DNA of 14,570 nt from Ruthenibacterium avium (lineage in GTDB: Bacteria > Bacillota > Clostridia > Oscillospirales > Ruminococcaceae). The notes beneath the pieces were generated by a model. The model made no database searches, was not told the DNA's origin, and saw only the letters and a program-made list of their open reading frames with translations. This document shows positions 1 to 6,903 of the stretch, piece after piece (the first letter of the stretch is position 1; the number at the start of each line of letters is the position of its first letter). The stretch lies in contig DWYA01000069.1 of NCBI GenBank assembly GCA_019118905.1, positions 1-14,570 of the forward strand, written 5' to 3'. Both the position numbers and the translations under genes were made by a program.

Positions 1-315
1 ATTTAAGAGAAAAACTTGGTCTATTGTATTTCCCTTGGGATTTTGAATTTCGGATAAGGCAATCTTCTCTTGTTCTTCTTTCGTAAAGGCACAAGCAAAA
101 AAATCATGGTTCAGCCAGTGCCGTAAGCTGCACTCTTTCCAAATAACCTTTCCGGGTGCGTGATGATACGGTTTACAGTCTAAAAGAAATTTACTAATAC
201 ATAAACTTTTCCCATTTGCTTTTTCAAGTACAATCCATTCAATCGGTTCTTTTTTTAGAAAATCACCATTTTGCGGGTAAGAACCTAAAAAGATGGTATT
301 GGAATTTATCGACAT
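1..315 (-). CDS. DUF6273-type protein, 3' end cut by window edge
   Basis: The first 105 codons of a gene that continues beyond the left edge. The ATG at 315 is preceded by a GAGGTG ribosome binding site a few bases upstream. The protein reads IFLGSYPQNG (8-17), PIEWIVL (24-30), LLDCKPYHH (44-52), CSLRHWLN (62-69), AFTKEEQEKI (76-85) and DQVFLL (99-104). This order of a short 'G-Y-Q' start, a P-I-E-W-x-V-L strand, an L-D-x-x-P-Y segment, a C-S-L-R-x-W-L-N segment and a late D-x-V-F-L-L is what I know from the DUF6273 domain, common in Firmicutes and often found in secreted or phage-associated proteins. No signal peptide is visible. The function of the domain is unknown. The gene lies 39 bp after the 355-957 gene on the same strand and may be cotranscribed with it. 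The DNA is AT-rich compared with the window beyond 1430. The family call is fairly confident; no role is claimed. Confidence 0.75.
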   Translation of the reverse strand, partial: MSINSNTIFLGSYPQNGDFLKKEPIEWIVLEKANGKSLCISKFLLDCKPYHHAPGKVIWKECSLRHWLNHDFFACAFTKEEQEKIALSEIQNPKGNTIDQVFLLN

Positions 316-354
316 CTTTTTCACCTCGATTTTGATTTCACAACTTTTATCTTA

Positions 355-957
355 TCACAAGAGTGTAATACCGATTTCCTGCAAGATTAAAGTAAGCTCT
401 TTTCGTTGGTTCGGATCTCGTGTTCTGACTAAGGTATATCCTTCCTGTTGGATTTTTTTTAATGTTTCAAGCGAAATATCCGCCTGAGTGCTTAGTTTAT
501 ACATCGTTTCGTCCTGCATATGAACTTTACGAAGGCCACGCCAGAAAGGTAAATTGATGGTTTCGAAGGGTTTGATATTTTTTACAGTATTTACAAAACC
601 AACATCCTTATCGTAGTGTGTAGAATAAGATCGATCATTTAATAAATGGCTTTCCATATCTTCAAAAAAGCATGTTAAGTGTTCGTCTACTAAAATCTTT
701 TCAAGGATTTGAAACGGAATCTTCTTTAAATACTGCGTGGACGTACCGGCACTTAAAATATTTAACGGTGTGTAATAGTACTTTCCGTTTGCAGAGAGAA
801 TCATGCTTAATGAAACACTTTTTTCTTCAAATGCATCAAAATATACATTTACGTGAACATTATGAAATTGATAATAATATTTTAAGCAACTATTTTTTGC
901 CGGTACACAAGTTCTTTTATATTGATTGATTAAAAAGAGTTTTGTACTTTCTTGCAA
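355..957 (-). CDS. Hypothetical protein, 200 residues, TTG start
   Basis: I do not recognise this protein. The start is a TTG at 957, chosen because an AAAGGA ribosome binding site sits about nine bases upstream and no in-frame ATG lies nearby. There is no signal peptide or membrane segment, so it is probably cytoplasmic. The N-terminal third is rich in aromatic residues (for example KYYYQFHNVHVNVYFDAF around 26-43) and looks like beta strands. The C-terminal third (about 155-200) is charged and looks helical, with ISLETLKKIQQEG and NQRKELTLILQEIG. The gene ends 39 bp before the DUF6273-type gene and begins 48 bp after the DUF3795 gene on the same strand, so the three may form one transcription unit in the AT-rich left segment. 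Intact frame, good ribosome binding site and plausible composition support a real gene; its function is unknown. Confidence 0.7.
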   Translation of the reverse strand: MQESTKLFLINQYKRTCVPAKNSCLKYYYQFHNVHVNVYFDAFEEKSVSLSMILSANGKYYYTPLNILSAGTSTQYLKKIPFQILEKILVDEHLTCFFEDMESHLLNDRSYSTHYDKDVGFVNTVKNIKPFETINLPFWRGLRKVHMQDETMYKLSTQADISLETLKKIQQEGYTLVRTRDPNQRKELTLILQEIGITLL

Positions 958-1005
958 GAAAAATTGTCCTTTCTTTTTTGAGCGATATAGTAATACATAA
1001 CAGTT

Positions 1006-1380
1006 TTACCTCCGGCCTGTCCAAATAAATTGAATCAGCGCTTCTGCGTCGTTAAAATCGTCATAATCACCGTTGATGCCTTCACGGTGATAAATTACAC
1101 CGTTTTTTTCGTTTTTCTCAAGGCAATCTAAAAGCGTGTTTTCACCGTATTTTCTTGCAAACTCTGTAAAAGCATAAGGTTTGATTTTTGCCAACAGTCC
1201 TTTTCTGCAAGCTTCACTGCATTCATAGCAATGTGCAATGTTTTTGGAAAGGGAGCATTTTCGATTTTCACAACAATCTTTATCGGGACATTCGCCCGAA
1301 TCGCAGCCGGAACAATGCTCATTTTCCGAACACAGACAACACGCAAGTCCGCATCGTGCAAGCCCTAATTCTCGTTTCAT
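1006..1380 (-). CDS. DUF3795-type cysteine-rich protein
   Basis: A 124-residue protein starting at ATG 1380, with an AAGGAGGT ribosome binding site six to seven bases upstream. Thirteen cysteines fall in the first 58 residues (10, 14, 15, 17, 23, 26, 31, 36, 37, 42, 51, 54, 58), starting with ARCGLACCLC and ending with CYECSEAC. This 'C-G-L-x-C-x-x-C ... C-x-G-C ... C ... C-x-E-C' spacing matches the DUF3795 family of small bacterial and archaeal proteins presumed to bind zinc or another metal. That ligand role is inference from cysteine spacing. The rest (59-124) has KIKPYAFTEFARKYGENTLLDCLEKN and a tail ending FIWTGRR, also usual for the family. No signal peptide. It is the first gene of the AT-rich minus-strand group, and its upstream DNA ends at the composition junction near 1430, so its promoter may be incomplete. 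Confidence 0.85.
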   Translation of the reverse strand: MKRELGLARCGLACCLCSENEHCSGCDSGECPDKDCCENRKCSLSKNIAHCYECSEACRKGLLAKIKPYAFTEFARKYGENTLLDCLEKNEKNGVIYHREGINGDYDDFNDAEALIQFIWTGRR

Positions 1381-1413
1381 GGCGATACCTCCTTGAAACT
1401 TATTTCAGATTGA

Positions 1414-1468
1414 CTTTATCCTATCACAACATCCACTTCCCGTGCAAGTGGCCGAACTGTCTTTTTGA
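1414..1468. other. Composition junction and missing 5' end of the next gene
   Basis: The AT-rich left segment ends here and GC-richer coding DNA begins. The frame of the 1465-3246 gene is stop-free back to a TGA at 1411-1413, but no ribosome binding site precedes TTG 1465 or ATG 1468. From 1430 to 1465 a different frame (codons starting at 1430) reads HPLPVQVAELSF, which looks more like coding sequence. One extra T in the run of five T at 1462-1466 would join it to the downstream frame. A 6-bp inverted repeat, CCACTT (1433-1438) and AAGTGG (1446-1451), lies at the junction. The likely reading is that a longer gene lost its 5' part near 1430, through deletion, insertion or a joining error. Confidence 0.5.
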
Positions 1469-3246
1469 TGGATGGCGATTTTGACGATGAAACGACTCTC
1501 ACCATTACCCAGGCCGAAAACCCCGAGCTGGTGGGAGGAAAACTGGCGACAGAACAATGGCGCGTTTCTTGCTCAGACACTTCGCAGGAAAGCTATACCA
1601 TTCGATATCTTGCACCGGATGAAGTGACAGAGGATTACTCTGTATTTGTGCGAACGAACGACGGATGGCAGAAAGTGTCCAGCACTGCGTTTGGCAGCTA
1701 TCTGGTGTTCACAGTGGCCTCTCCCGAGGTAGATGTGGCTGTGGTACACGCCCTCAGCGTGTGGCTGCAATACGCCATTGTATTTGCTGTGATTCTGCTT
1801 GTGCTGCTTGTGCTGTTCGGAATTAGCAAGAGCCGCCGCGGGAAACAGAAACGAACGCCCACTCCGGCTCACAATGCCGAGGCGCCAAAGGCAAATCCGC
1901 CGCACCGGCCTGCTAAAAAGAAAAAGCGGATCATCTTGCTGGTTGCTGCGGTACTGGCAATCGCGGTCGTGTGTGCACTGGTATATGTGAAGTTCGGAGC
2001 CGCGGCAGATGCATATGAATTGCTGAAAGATTTTGCCGAACAGCCCGAAAATGCGATGACCCTTTCCATGAGCGTTCAGCTGGACGATACCATGGTCAAT
2101 ACAGAGATGGACATAACACGCACACAGGTGGAAGGCCATGAGGCGGCCTGCATCCAAAGCAGCGGCATCTCGCTGTATTATGCCAACGGGGCAGTGATTA
2201 TGGAAAACGGAAAAGCCTTTCAGGTGAGTGATTTGCACCCGGACTATTCGCTGCTGCCGGCGCAGACAGCACAGCTGTTCGGAGCGGTTGCCTTTACCAC
2301 AAGCCGAAGCGATGAAGGCGTAGTCAGCCAGCTGACTGCCGAGGGAGAAAATGCAAATCGTCTGCTGAAGGTGCTGCTGCCGCAGCAAGCAGATCATCTT
2401 TCAGACACTCAAAAAATAACGATGCAGCTGACATCTTCGGGAAATAAAATTCGTTTCATTCGCTTTCTCTCGGAAGGAACCTTGATGGATACCGACAAGA
2501 CGGTATACACGCTGACGGCGGAGCTCAAGCCCAAAAGCATAGATGAAAACTTTACCATTCCTGATGCGGTGAAAGAAACGATTTCTTCGGGAAACACAGA
2601 GGGAGAGATTTCCATTTCGGAAGACCTGTTCCGCTTGCTCAGTGCTTGGACAACGATGAGTCAAGAAGGGTCCTTTGCCGCAGATGTGCAGTTGAGTGTC
2701 GAGTGCGGCCCCATTTCACTCAGTGAAAGCATGAAATATGGCCAAGCGCTGGCAGAAGGCAATAAGGTCAGCTTTGTGCGCAAGGATGATTTGGCTGTTT
2801 ATTTTGCACAAGAAACCTTCTGCGATCAGAACGGTGTGCTGCTGACCGAACAGGACAGTGCACTCATTGATTGTGCACGCCTTTTGGAAGTGCTCAAGCA
2901 GATTTGCCTAAATGGTGAATTTGACTGCACGGATACAGGCAACAGCACTTGGCTTTACAAGCTAACGCTGGATGAAAACGCAATGAAAACAATTGCCTAT
3001 GCTGCGGCTCCCGAAATGCAATCAATGCCGGTAACACTTTCCTCGGGCAGTGTACAGCTCACCGTGAGTGACGGCGTGATGAAGGAAATTGAATGCTTGT
3101 GCACCGGAGGATTGGAAGGGTTCGCGGAAGCGGCACCGGTCACGGTATCTGCAAAACTGACGTTGGAACATAACAGCGCGGTTGAGATTCCCGATGCAGT
3201 GACACAGCAGCTGCTTCAAGGAGGGATAAAAGAAAATGGCCAATAA
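1465..3246 (+). CDS. Two-pass membrane protein with repeated extracytoplasmic domains, 5' end probably missing
   Basis: The reading frame is intact from 1465 to the stop at 3246, but the real N-terminus is probably lost (see the junction at 1414-1468), so the start is arbitrary. Counting from TTG 1465: residues 1-95 resemble the end of an extracytoplasmic beta domain; 101-120 are a membrane segment (YAIVFAVILLVLLVLFGI); 121-155 are a basic, proline-rich loop ending AKKKKR; 156-177 are a second membrane segment; the rest is extracytoplasmic. That outer part seems to hold two similar domains, each ending in IPDAV (365-369 and 575-579), as in a duplicated LppX/LolA-like fold; this is inference from the pattern. 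No enzyme motif is seen. The 3' end overlaps the kinase-like gene by 11 bp, so they are translated together. Function unknown. A complete version should carry a signal peptide and a longer outer domain. Confidence 0.7.
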   Translation: MMDGDFDDETTLTITQAENPELVGGKLATEQWRVSCSDTSQESYTIRYLAPDEVTEDYSVFVRTNDGWQKVSSTAFGSYLVFTVASPEVDVAVVHALSVWLQYAIVFAVILLVLLVLFGISKSRRGKQKRTPTPAHNAEAPKANPPHRPAKKKKRIILLVAAVLAIAVVCALVYVKFGAAADAYELLKDFAEQPENAMTLSMSVQLDDTMVNTEMDITRTQVEGHEAACIQSSGISLYYANGAVIMENGKAFQVSDLHPDYSLLPAQTAQLFGAVAFTTSRSDEGVVSQLTAEGENANRLLKVLLPQQADHLSDTQKITMQLTSSGNKIRFIRFLSEGTLMDTDKTVYTLTAELKPKSIDENFTIPDAVKETISSGNTEGEISISEDLFRLLSAWTTMSQEGSFAADVQLSVECGPISLSESMKYGQALAEGNKVSFVRKDDLAVYFAQETFCDQNGVLLTEQDSALIDCARLLEVLKQICLNGEFDCTDTGNSTWLYKLTLDENAMKTIAYAAAPEMQSMPVTLSSGSVQLTVSDGVMKEIECLCTGGLEGFAEAAPVTVSAKLTLEHNSAVEIPDAVTQQLLQGGIKENGQ

Positions 3247-3841
3247 AATTATTTGCATTGCGCGTGAATTTGGCAGCGGAGGCCATGAGATTGCCGTGCG
3301 TACAGGCGCACGACTGGGCATCCGGGTTTATGAAAAAGATTTGTTTCACTTGGCATGCCGGTATGGGGAGCTTTCGGAAAAAATGATGGAATCTGCGGAC
3401 GAGACGGCAACCAATCCCTTTTTGTACCAAACCGTACACGAGGGGAATTACCACGTTACCCGCGGCTTGCCGACTTCCAAAGTGCTGTTTGAATTGCAAA
3501 GCCATGAAATTCGACATATTGCGGCCAGAGAAAGCTGCATTTTTGTAGGGCGATGCGCCGATTATGTGCTGAGAGAAGCCGACGTAAAGCTGCTGAAAGT
3601 TTTTATCCGTGCCCCGCTGGAAAAGCGTATTCAGCGCAAGATGCAGCAGGAAAATTTATCGCATGAGAAAGCGGCGCGTTTGGTGCGCAAGATGGATAAA
3701 CGGCGTAAAAAATATTACGAGTCCTACACCGGTTCTGTTTGGGGTGCATTGGATGGGTACGACTTGTGCATTGATACGGATGCCGCAAATTTTGATGCTG
3801 CTGTGGAACAAATCTGTGCCGCGTATGAAAATTTATTTTGA
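3236..3841 (+). CDS. Cytidylate kinase-like family protein
   Basis: A 201-residue soluble protein. The ATG at 3236 follows a GGAGGG ribosome binding site inside the end of the upstream gene, which it overlaps by 11 bp. The N-terminus reads IICIAREFGSGGHEIA (5-20), followed by RLGIRVYEKDLF (26-37). This is the modified phosphate-binding loop of the cytidylate-kinase-like group (Pfam AAA/Cytidylate_kin2), which has R-E-x-G-S-G-G in place of the G-x-x-G-S-G-K-S of true CMP kinases. Further family features are IFVGRCADYVL (102-112), FIRAPLEKRIQR (123-134), a lid-like DKRRKKYYESYTG (154-166) and YDLCIDTD (175-182). The family resembles nucleoside monophosphate kinases, but the substrate is generally unproven and this copy should not be taken as the housekeeping cmk. 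Its pairing with a membrane protein is unusual. A strong terminator follows 56 bp after the stop. Confidence 0.85.
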   Translation: MANKIICIAREFGSGGHEIAVRTGARLGIRVYEKDLFHLACRYGELSEKMMESADETATNPFLYQTVHEGNYHVTRGLPTSKVLFELQSHEIRHIAARESCIFVGRCADYVLREADVKLLKVFIRAPLEKRIQRKMQQENLSHEKAARLVRKMDKRRKKYYESYTGSVWGALDGYDLCIDTDAANFDAAVEQICAAYENLF

Positions 3842-3897
3842 ACCATTCAAACCATGAAGCAGCGCATGGAACGCTTGCTTGAATGGAATTCAACAGC

Positions 3898-3942
3898 AAA
3901 AGCCTTGCGGCGAAAGCAATCGCTTTGCCGCAAGGCTTTTTT
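3898..3942 (+). terminator. Rho-independent terminator after the kinase-like gene
   Basis: AAAGCCTTGCGGC from 3898 pairs with GCCGCAAGGCTTT ending near 3939, and the stem continues inward as GAAAGC/GCTTT around an AATC loop with one bulged base. Six T residues follow the stem on the plus strand. On the minus strand only four T residues follow, so it may also stop transcription from the lipoprotein gene ending at 3966, more weakly. Confidence 0.9.
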
Positions 3943-3965
3943 ATGTCATCATGGATGCAGATGCG

Positions 3966-5078
3966 TTATGTCACGGAAAAAGCGTTTCCCGCGATACAGT
4001 AAGTGCGCCCATTCCAAACGGTGGAAGAATCAAATCCTTCATGCAGGGCAAATGTATACGTTTGGGAAATCGTATTGTCCGGCAGCATCAGCTGCGCTGT
4101 AATTTGGTCATCTTTGCGGGAAAATTGCCACAAAGGATTTTCGCTGTCATAGCCCGGCACCGCACGTTTTTCTAATTTGGCATCGTATGTGCGGATTTGC
4201 TCCTGCGAAAAGCCCGGCCATTCTTGCGGCAGAAACCGCGTACTCATACTCCAGTCGTCTTCCGGCGTAAAATCAATGGTGAGAAACATGTTGGCATAGC
4301 CGGACGGATTTTCGCTTTGCCAAGCTGCTTCCTGAATGCCGAAATCCTGCGCGCGGCAGTACAGATAAGCATAAAGTTCTTCCTCTGACCAATCGTTTGG
4401 TGAGGTGAAATCCCGAAGTCCGGCCGCTGCCATGGCGCTGCACTGATGCACCAACATTCGGTACTGATAGGTTGTCAGCCCCAGTGTGTCTGCTTCTTCG
4501 ATACGGCGCGGAGCATACCCCTCGGGCTGTTCGCTATGCCATCCGCTCAACTGTTCACAGGGGCTTGATGCATCAACGGGAACGAGAATATAAACCGCGT
4601 TCAGTCCGTCGCTGTACTGCATCCCCAGATAATTTGCCTCCGGCTGATACTCTACATAAAAATGCACACGAACCAAAATCGCTTCCCCATCAGCCAGGCG
4701 CTGAAGATAGGCTTTGCCGGATTCTTCCGCCCCGAAAGAAAGCAAGGTTTTAATCTCCTCATTCTTCATACATTCCTCGTAGGGAAGGACTGACGCAGAG
4801 ATAGATTCAAAAACGGCATAATGGCTATTGGCCGAGTCATTCATGCGCTCATAAAAATATTCTTCGGCTCGCTGTGCTGCGTCCACAGACTCCCGGTAGG
4901 GAAAAGCGGGCGCAGTTTCCACAGTGGCATGGACTGAGGTTGAGACGGGAGATGCTGTTGGTGCATCATCGCTGGATGCTGCCTGTGGTGTCGGCTGCGG
5001 TGCTGCACAAGCCGCCATAACGCTCATCAATGCACCAATCAATAATAAAGCGGTATGACGAGGTACAATCTTTTTCAT
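3966..5078 (-). CDS. Putative lipoprotein of unknown function
   Basis: A 370-residue protein starting at ATG 5078, chosen over ATG 5102 because AGAAGGTG stands six bases before 5078, while no good site precedes 5102. The start MKKIVPRH, a hydrophobic stretch (9-19) and VMAAC (20-24) form a lipoprotein signal, with Cys24 as the likely lipidated residue. A proline/serine/threonine-rich linker follows (about 25-60), as in surface-anchored proteins of Gram-positive bacteria. The body (about 60-370) has no motif I can name. It contains VRVHFYVEYQP, an NAVYILVPV strand, and WSEEELYAYLYCRAQDFG near the middle, and it ends with a beta-rich segment. It has its own promoter at 5120-5148. It is followed by the terminator at 3898-3942, read from the other side. 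The signal is clear; the role is unknown. Confidence 0.85.
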   Translation of the reverse strand: MKKIVPRHTALLLIGALMSVMAACAAPQPTPQAASSDDAPTASPVSTSVHATVETAPAFPYRESVDAAQRAEEYFYERMNDSANSHYAVFESISASVLPYEECMKNEEIKTLLSFGAEESGKAYLQRLADGEAILVRVHFYVEYQPEANYLGMQYSDGLNAVYILVPVDASSPCEQLSGWHSEQPEGYAPRRIEEADTLGLTTYQYRMLVHQCSAMAAAGLRDFTSPNDWSEEELYAYLYCRAQDFGIQEAAWQSENPSGYANMFLTIDFTPEDDWSMSTRFLPQEWPGFSQEQIRTYDAKLEKRAVPGYDSENPLWQFSRKDDQITAQLMLPDNTISQTYTFALHEGFDSSTVWNGRTYCIAGNAFSVT

Positions 5079-5119
5079 CGCTGTCACCTTCTTTTGAATC
5101 ATCGTGGTTGATTGCCTTC

Positions 5120-5148
5120 ATTGTATCAGTCATTCAAAACCGAGTCAA
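5120..5148 (-). promoter_or_regulatory. Sigma-A-type promoter of the lipoprotein gene at 3966-5078
   Basis: Read on the minus strand: TTGACT (5148-5143), a 17-base spacer, then TACAAT (5125-5120). Both boxes are close to consensus and the spacing is ideal. The start of transcription would fall near 5113, giving a leader of about 35 bases. Confidence 0.75.
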
Positions 5149-5171
5149 TGCGCGGAATATACAAAATCTTG

Positions 5172-6458
5172 TCATTCATCCAGCGGCTGATATTGCGGGG
5201 CACTTGCCCAATAATCTTTCTTTGCGATAAAGGCAAACCGAGGCTGGGCTGCGCCCAGCGCATTGACGGCGCCGCCGTTCAAAGAGGCGTCGGAAAAATC
5301 ATATTGGGAAACAACCAGATATTCGTCTTTCAACGAACACGACGGAATAACGGGGAAAAATCGGCCGGTATCCGTTCCATACTCCGCCAACAGCGTAAAA
5401 GGTGTTTGCTTTTCTTCCGATAAATCATATTGTATATAATTGATTTCCTCGTCATTTCCTGCAAAGATTTCAGAAAAGAGAATCTTGCCATCCAAAACCG
5501 TGTCAATTTGCCCCATTTGCACCTCTTTCTCAAAAAAAGATGAAATGCTTTGCAAGGTCTCGCCGTTTTTCAGGTCGTAAATAGACAGGGTGTTTTCCGT
5601 AGGGGAAAAGGAGTAGAGTGTGGTCCCGCTGACAAAACTCTGGGTGGTATGCAGCGGCGCATTGAGCGGCAGTTCTTTTTGTGAGATGCAGGTTTCCGTC
5701 GTCATGTCAAAACATAAATAAGTGTTGACTTGGTCGGGGGAATATAAATTTTCGCCCGAAGCGGGAGAGCAGCAAGAAATAATCAGGTATTGCTGTTCTG
5801 CGCCAAGGATGACACTATTGCCGTCGGGAAGGCGGGAAATGATTTCCAAAGTGCCATCGCTGAGAGAAGCTTTGCACAAATCCATCACGCTGGAAGTGCC
5901 TTCTACGCTTTTTTTGATGAAATATAAATATTCTTCGCTGCAAGCAGTACCAATTTGAATGTCCTCCTGGGCGGAAAGGGAGAGCAGTGTTTTTCGGTTT
6001 GCACCGTTTAAATCTGCAATTTCGATGTGGGGCAACGCTTTTTCGTGGTAAATTGTTTCATTAGCAGCCCCTGCATTTGCACTCGTTAAAATAATTTTGC
6101 TGGAATTTGCCGCGATATAAGGATAGCCGCCGCTCCACTCCAAATAGCTGGGGCAAGCGTCATTGTCGTGGGGACATGCCGGGTTAGAACATACAGGCAC
6201 CTTCTTTTTACTGGAAAAATCAATATATTGCAAATTTGCATAAGATTCGCTTTGCGGCTCGATAAAGAAAAAGCCGTTGTCTGTTTGCGCACCGTTGCCG
6301 TTTCCCGATGAAAGCGTGCCAAAGAAGTGGATTTCTGACAGCGCGGATGCACTTTGCATGGGTGCATCCGAAGAAGAATCGGCCGGAACGGGAGAAGCGC
6401 TGCGGCAGCCGGGCAGAATCAGAAGAACAAAAAACAAAGCGGTGAATCGTTTGAACAT
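5172..6458 (-). CDS. Putative lipoprotein with a C-x4-C-x-H-x4-C motif
   Basis: A 428-residue protein. The start is ATG 6458, with GAGGAG about nine bases upstream; the open frame extends further but that extension lacks a ribosome binding site and reads as noncoding. MFKRFTALFFVLLILPGC is a compact lipoprotein signal, with Cys18 as the lipid anchor, and a serine/alanine/proline-rich linker follows to about residue 40. Near 88-102 it reads KVPVCSNPACPHDNDAC, giving Cys90, Cys95, His97 and Cys102. From memory, similar C-x4-C-x-H-x4-C segments recur in clostridial surface lipoproteins with repeated beta-strand bodies. Metal binding or disulfide formation are both possible and unproven. The body is beta-rich (for example TLYSFSPTENTLSIYDLKNGE), like a beta propeller. 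The C-terminal segment ends before a 93-bp gap that holds the next gene's promoter. I see no terminator in that gap, so read-through is possible. Confidence 0.85.
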   Translation of the reverse strand: MFKRFTALFFVLLILPGCRSASPVPADSSSDAPMQSASALSEIHFFGTLSSGNGNGAQTDNGFFFIEPQSESYANLQYIDFSSKKKVPVCSNPACPHDNDACPSYLEWSGGYPYIAANSSKIILTSANAGAANETIYHEKALPHIEIADLNGANRKTLLSLSAQEDIQIGTACSEEYLYFIKKSVEGTSSVMDLCKASLSDGTLEIISRLPDGNSVILGAEQQYLIISCCSPASGENLYSPDQVNTYLCFDMTTETCISQKELPLNAPLHTTQSFVSGTTLYSFSPTENTLSIYDLKNGETLQSISSFFEKEVQMGQIDTVLDGKILFSEIFAGNDEEINYIQYDLSEEKQTPFTLLAEYGTDTGRFFPVIPSCSLKDEYLVVSQYDFSDASLNGGAVNALGAAQPRFAFIAKKDYWASAPQYQPLDE

Positions 6459-6486
6459 AAAAGATAACTCCTCAATGTGATCAGGG

Positions 6487-6514
6487 TGTTTTTTAGGCGT
6501 ATTTATGGTAGAAT
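6487..6514 (+). promoter_or_regulatory. Probable promoter of the two small plus-strand genes
   Basis: An extended -10 box, TGG then TAGAAT (6506-6514), lies about 50 bases before the ATG at 6563. The -35 region is weak (TGTTTT at 6487-6492, spacer 16). The TG extension compensates for a poor -35 box in Firmicutes promoters. Confidence 0.5.
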
Positions 6515-6526
6515 GAAAGCAGTCAA
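6500..6526 (-). promoter_or_regulatory. Possible divergent promoter of the lipoprotein gene at 5172-6458
   Basis: On the minus strand TTGACT (6526-6521) is followed after only 15 bases by TAAATA (6505-6500). The -35 box is good but the spacing is short. It overlaps the plus-strand promoter, so the two could compete. The call is tentative. Confidence 0.35.
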
Positions 6527-6562
6527 ATGCGATGGGATGCTGCAATAAGGAGGAATGAGCGC

Positions 6563-6874
6563 ATGAGTGATTTAAACGAGAAAAAACCGAAAGAACGCAA
6601 CGAGATTGGAAATAAAGACTTGAAAGAGCAGATTGCCGACGCGGCGTTGGCAATACTGGAAGAAGGAACGGATTATCAGAACTTGCTGTACACAAAGGTG
6701 CAGTTTGGGTATTTGTTTGACATTGAAGACCATGGGATTGAAGCGTTATTTAAGGTGACAACCGACCAAACAACGGTTTATTTTGCCGTGCAGGGACAAA
6801 GCCTTTTAAGGCTGAATTTTTCCGAGGAATTGTTCCAAGGCACCACAGAAACGTTTTTAACGTTACATGGTTGA
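6563..6874 (+). CDS. Small hypothetical protein, 103 residues
   Basis: The ATG at 6563 is preceded by AAGGAGGA (6547-6553) with a nine-base gap; the frame is open further upstream but without a better site. The N-terminus (1-30) is highly charged (SDLNEKKPKERNEIGNKDLKEQ) and helical. The rest alternates strands and helices: ALAILEEGTDYQNLLYTK, FGYLFDIEDHGIEALFKV, TVYFAVQGQSLLRL and SEELFQGTTETFLTLHG. It has no signal peptide, membrane segment or cysteines, so it is probably cytoplasmic. I do not recognise a family. The stop is 29 bp before the next gene's start, so the two are probably cotranscribed from the promoter near 6487-6514. Confidence 0.75.
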   Translation: MSDLNEKKPKERNEIGNKDLKEQIADAALAILEEGTDYQNLLYTKVQFGYLFDIEDHGIEALFKVTTDQTTVYFAVQGQSLLRLNFSEELFQGTTETFLTLHG

Positions 6875-6903
6875 TTTTTGTGGATACAGAAAGGAAAACA
6901 ACG

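Noticed and set aside
1573..2397. 274-codon open frame on the minus strand inside the membrane protein gene
   Set aside because: It starts without a ribosome binding site and its protein is rich in His, Gln, Cys and Arg with no coherent pattern. It mirrors the codon bias of the real plus-strand gene.
5079..5102. Earlier ATG at 5102 for the lipoprotein gene at 3966
   Set aside because: The site before 5102 is poor and distant, whereas AGAAGGTG stands at ideal distance before ATG 5078, which begins a typical signal peptide.
6459..6695. N-terminal extension of the lipoprotein gene up to 6695
   Set aside because: ATG 6458 has a good ribosome binding site and is followed at once by a lipoprotein signal. 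The extension overlaps the small gene at 6563 and would bury the signal peptide inside the protein.
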